Source: CAYXBG01 sp964463145 (GTDB lineage: Bacteria > Acidobacteriota > UBA6911 > RPQK01 > CBDAPI01). Taken from it: a DNA stretch of 17,035 bases. The DNA is taken from the NCBI GenBank assembly GCA_964463145.1, contig CAYXBG010000030.1:1-17035 (forward strand), given 5' to 3'. Position 1 is the stretch's first letter; each line of letters begins with the position of its first letter. The notes under the pieces are model-generated. The model was not told the origin of the DNA. It ran no database searches and saw nothing but the letters and a program-made list of their open reading frames with translations. The translations under genes were made by a program, and so were the position numbers. Positions 16,336 to 17,035 of the stretch are shown one piece after another.

Positions 16336-16690
16336 AATATCTTTCCTGCATCTGGTTGATGGCCTCTATAAGAGCTGTTGTTCTTAGGTGTTTCGGAAGA
16401 CATCATACCAGTAACTCTATCTATCTGATGCCAGGAGATCCTTGAGTTACTTTTCATCGATACGTACCTGTCCTGGGCTCAATTCAAAGATGCTTTTTAA
16501 GAAGAAATCAGGATCCCACTCTTCCCATTTGAGCGGAGATGGGTACGCTAGGGACATTTGCAAGTAGCTGCTAGTTCGCAGTGTGTATAGTCTGTATGCT
16601 GCATCGGTGTAGTTTTTTGCTTTGTCTCAAACTCAGAACTGAATTAATTTGAAATCATCCAAAATCTGGAAGTGAATAAGAGAGGGAAAG
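16336..16690. other. Divergent intergenic region between permease pair and aldehyde dehydrogenase
   Basis: These 355 bp separate two divergent genes and should hold both promoters. The permease ribosome site is at the left end (minus, 16347-16341), and AGAGGGA at 16681-16687 serves the dehydrogenase. A possible but poor plus-strand promoter is TTGTCT (16622-16627), then 17 bp, then TAATTT (16645-16650). No strong minus-strand promoter, operator palindrome or riboswitch fold was recognised. A protein-like minus-strand frame is listed separately. Confidence 0.5.
16447..16557 (-). CDS. Possible small ORF or gene remnant (36 aa)
   Basis: On the minus strand an ATG at 16557 opens a 36-residue frame (MSLAYPSPLKWEEWDPDF..., ending VRIDEK). 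The same frame stays open upstream to 16626, after a TGA at 16629-16627, giving 59 codons including TDAAYRLYTLRTSSYLQ. The composition looks protein-like: two tryptophans, several aromatics, an amphipathic middle and an acidic/basic end. No Shine-Dalgarno precedes the ATG, and there is no ATG or GTG further upstream in the open stretch, so it may be a decayed gene end, a small protein of the permease operon (111 bp upstream of it), or chance. I do not recognise the family. Confidence 0.2.
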   Translation of the reverse strand: MSLAYPSPLKWEEWDPDFFLKSIFELSPGQVRIDEK

Positions 16691-17035
16691 ATGAACCAAT
16701 TTAAGTCTGAAAACCCGGCTACCGAAAGAATAAATGCGACCTATCCAGGCGACACGCCAGAAGATGTTGATTCGAAACTCGAGAGGTCTATCCAAGCCTT
16801 TAACAAGTGGAAGCGTGTTCCAGTCGAAGATAGATGCCGTTTGATGAGAGAGGTGGCAGTTCAATTAAGATGTAATAGTCGACACTGGGCTGAATTAATG
16901 ACACAGGAGATGGGAAAGCTTCTTTGTGAAGCCCAGGGAGAGATTGAAAAGTGTGCTCTGGGTTGTGAGTTCTATGCCGATAATGGAGCAGAATTTCTTC
17001 GCTCTCGAGACTATCCGAGTAGTGCTTCAGAGAGT
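16691..17035 (+). CDS. NAD(P)-dependent aldehyde dehydrogenase, succinate-semialdehyde type (3' partial)
   Basis: An open frame of 115 codons runs off the window. It begins MNQFKSENPATERINATYPGD and contains ERSIQAFNKWKRVPVEDRCRLMREVA and LMTQEMGKLLCEAQGEIEKCA, followed by EFYADNGAEFL. These are the N-terminal signatures of class I aldehyde dehydrogenases closest to GabD-like succinate-semialdehyde dehydrogenases: NPAT, the 'W+..' helix, TxEMGK and E.EKCA. The catalytic cysteine and glutamate lie beyond the edge, so activity cannot be judged. ATG 16691 is supported by AGAGGGA at 16681-16687. It is transcribed divergently from the permease pair, and no partner gene is visible. Confidence 0.85.
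   Translation, partial: MNQFKSENPATERINATYPGDTPEDVDSKLERSIQAFNKWKRVPVEDRCRLMREVAVQLRCNSRHWAELMTQEMGKLLCEAQGEIEKCALGCEFYADNGAEFLRSRDYPSSASES

Noticed and set aside
16263..16457. Minus-strand 64-codon frame across the permease start
   Set aside because: It overlaps the permease in another frame, ignores the strong ribosome site, and lacks recognisable domains.

Overview
This window comes from a Gram-negative, lipid A-making bacterium of moderate GC (roughly 45-50% by eye). It carries outer-membrane assembly genes (BamA, Skp), lipid A synthesis (LpxD, FabZ, LpxA, LpxI) and a Lol lipoprotein-exporter ATPase. The same strand encodes a Gram-positive/cyanobacterial-style ClpC unfoldase and a GatB amidotransferase subunit. 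The order lolD - bamA - skp - lpxD - fabZ - lpxA - lpxI - Gfo/Idh oxidoreductase resembles, from memory, the locus in Geobacter-like deltaproteobacteria and Acidobacteriota. The split MacB-type permeases and the BamA 'RGFDIRSVSP' motif also lean towards Acidobacteriota. This lineage guess is an inference and is not proved by the sequence.

Layout. Bases 1-13766 hold twelve genes, all on the plus strand: partial lolD, clpC, bamA, skp (ompH), lpxD, fabZ, lpxA, lpxI, a Gfo/Idh/MocA oxidoreductase, miaA, gatB and a stand-alone receiver domain. From bamA on, most gaps are under 30 bp or the genes overlap. The larger gaps are lolD-clpC (175 bp), clpC-bamA (139 bp, with two hairpins) and skp-lpxD (128 bp). 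Bases 13838-16335 hold two translationally coupled MacB/FtsX-type ABC permeases on the minus strand, convergent with the long operon. A 355 bp divergent intergenic region follows. The window ends inside an aldehyde dehydrogenase of the succinate-semialdehyde dehydrogenase type on the plus strand (16691 to the edge).

How the genes fit together. LolD powers lipoprotein release towards the outer membrane, BamA inserts beta-barrels, and Skp chaperones barrel precursors in the periplasm. LpxA, LpxD and LpxI carry out the first acylation, the N-acylation and the UDP-hydrolysis step of lipid A synthesis, and FabZ maintains fatty-acid elongation. The oxidoreductase sits where lpxB often sits in related operons. 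It could be a GnnA-type UDP-GlcNAc 3-dehydrogenase or a conserved neighbour of unknown substrate. miaA and gatB add tRNA modification and tRNA-dependent amidation, and the receiver is coupled to gatB by an ATGA overlap. LpxB, LpxC, GatA, GatC, and an ATPase next to the two permeases are not in this window.

No rRNA, tRNA, CRISPR array, insertion sequence or integrase was seen. I found no clearly new system. The points most worth a second look are clpC inside an envelope operon with both predicted phospho-arginine-pocket glutamates kept, the oxidoreductase without a visible aminotransferase partner, six consecutive GTG-started genes, the permease pair with no local ATPase, and a small protein-like frame in the divergent intergenic region.
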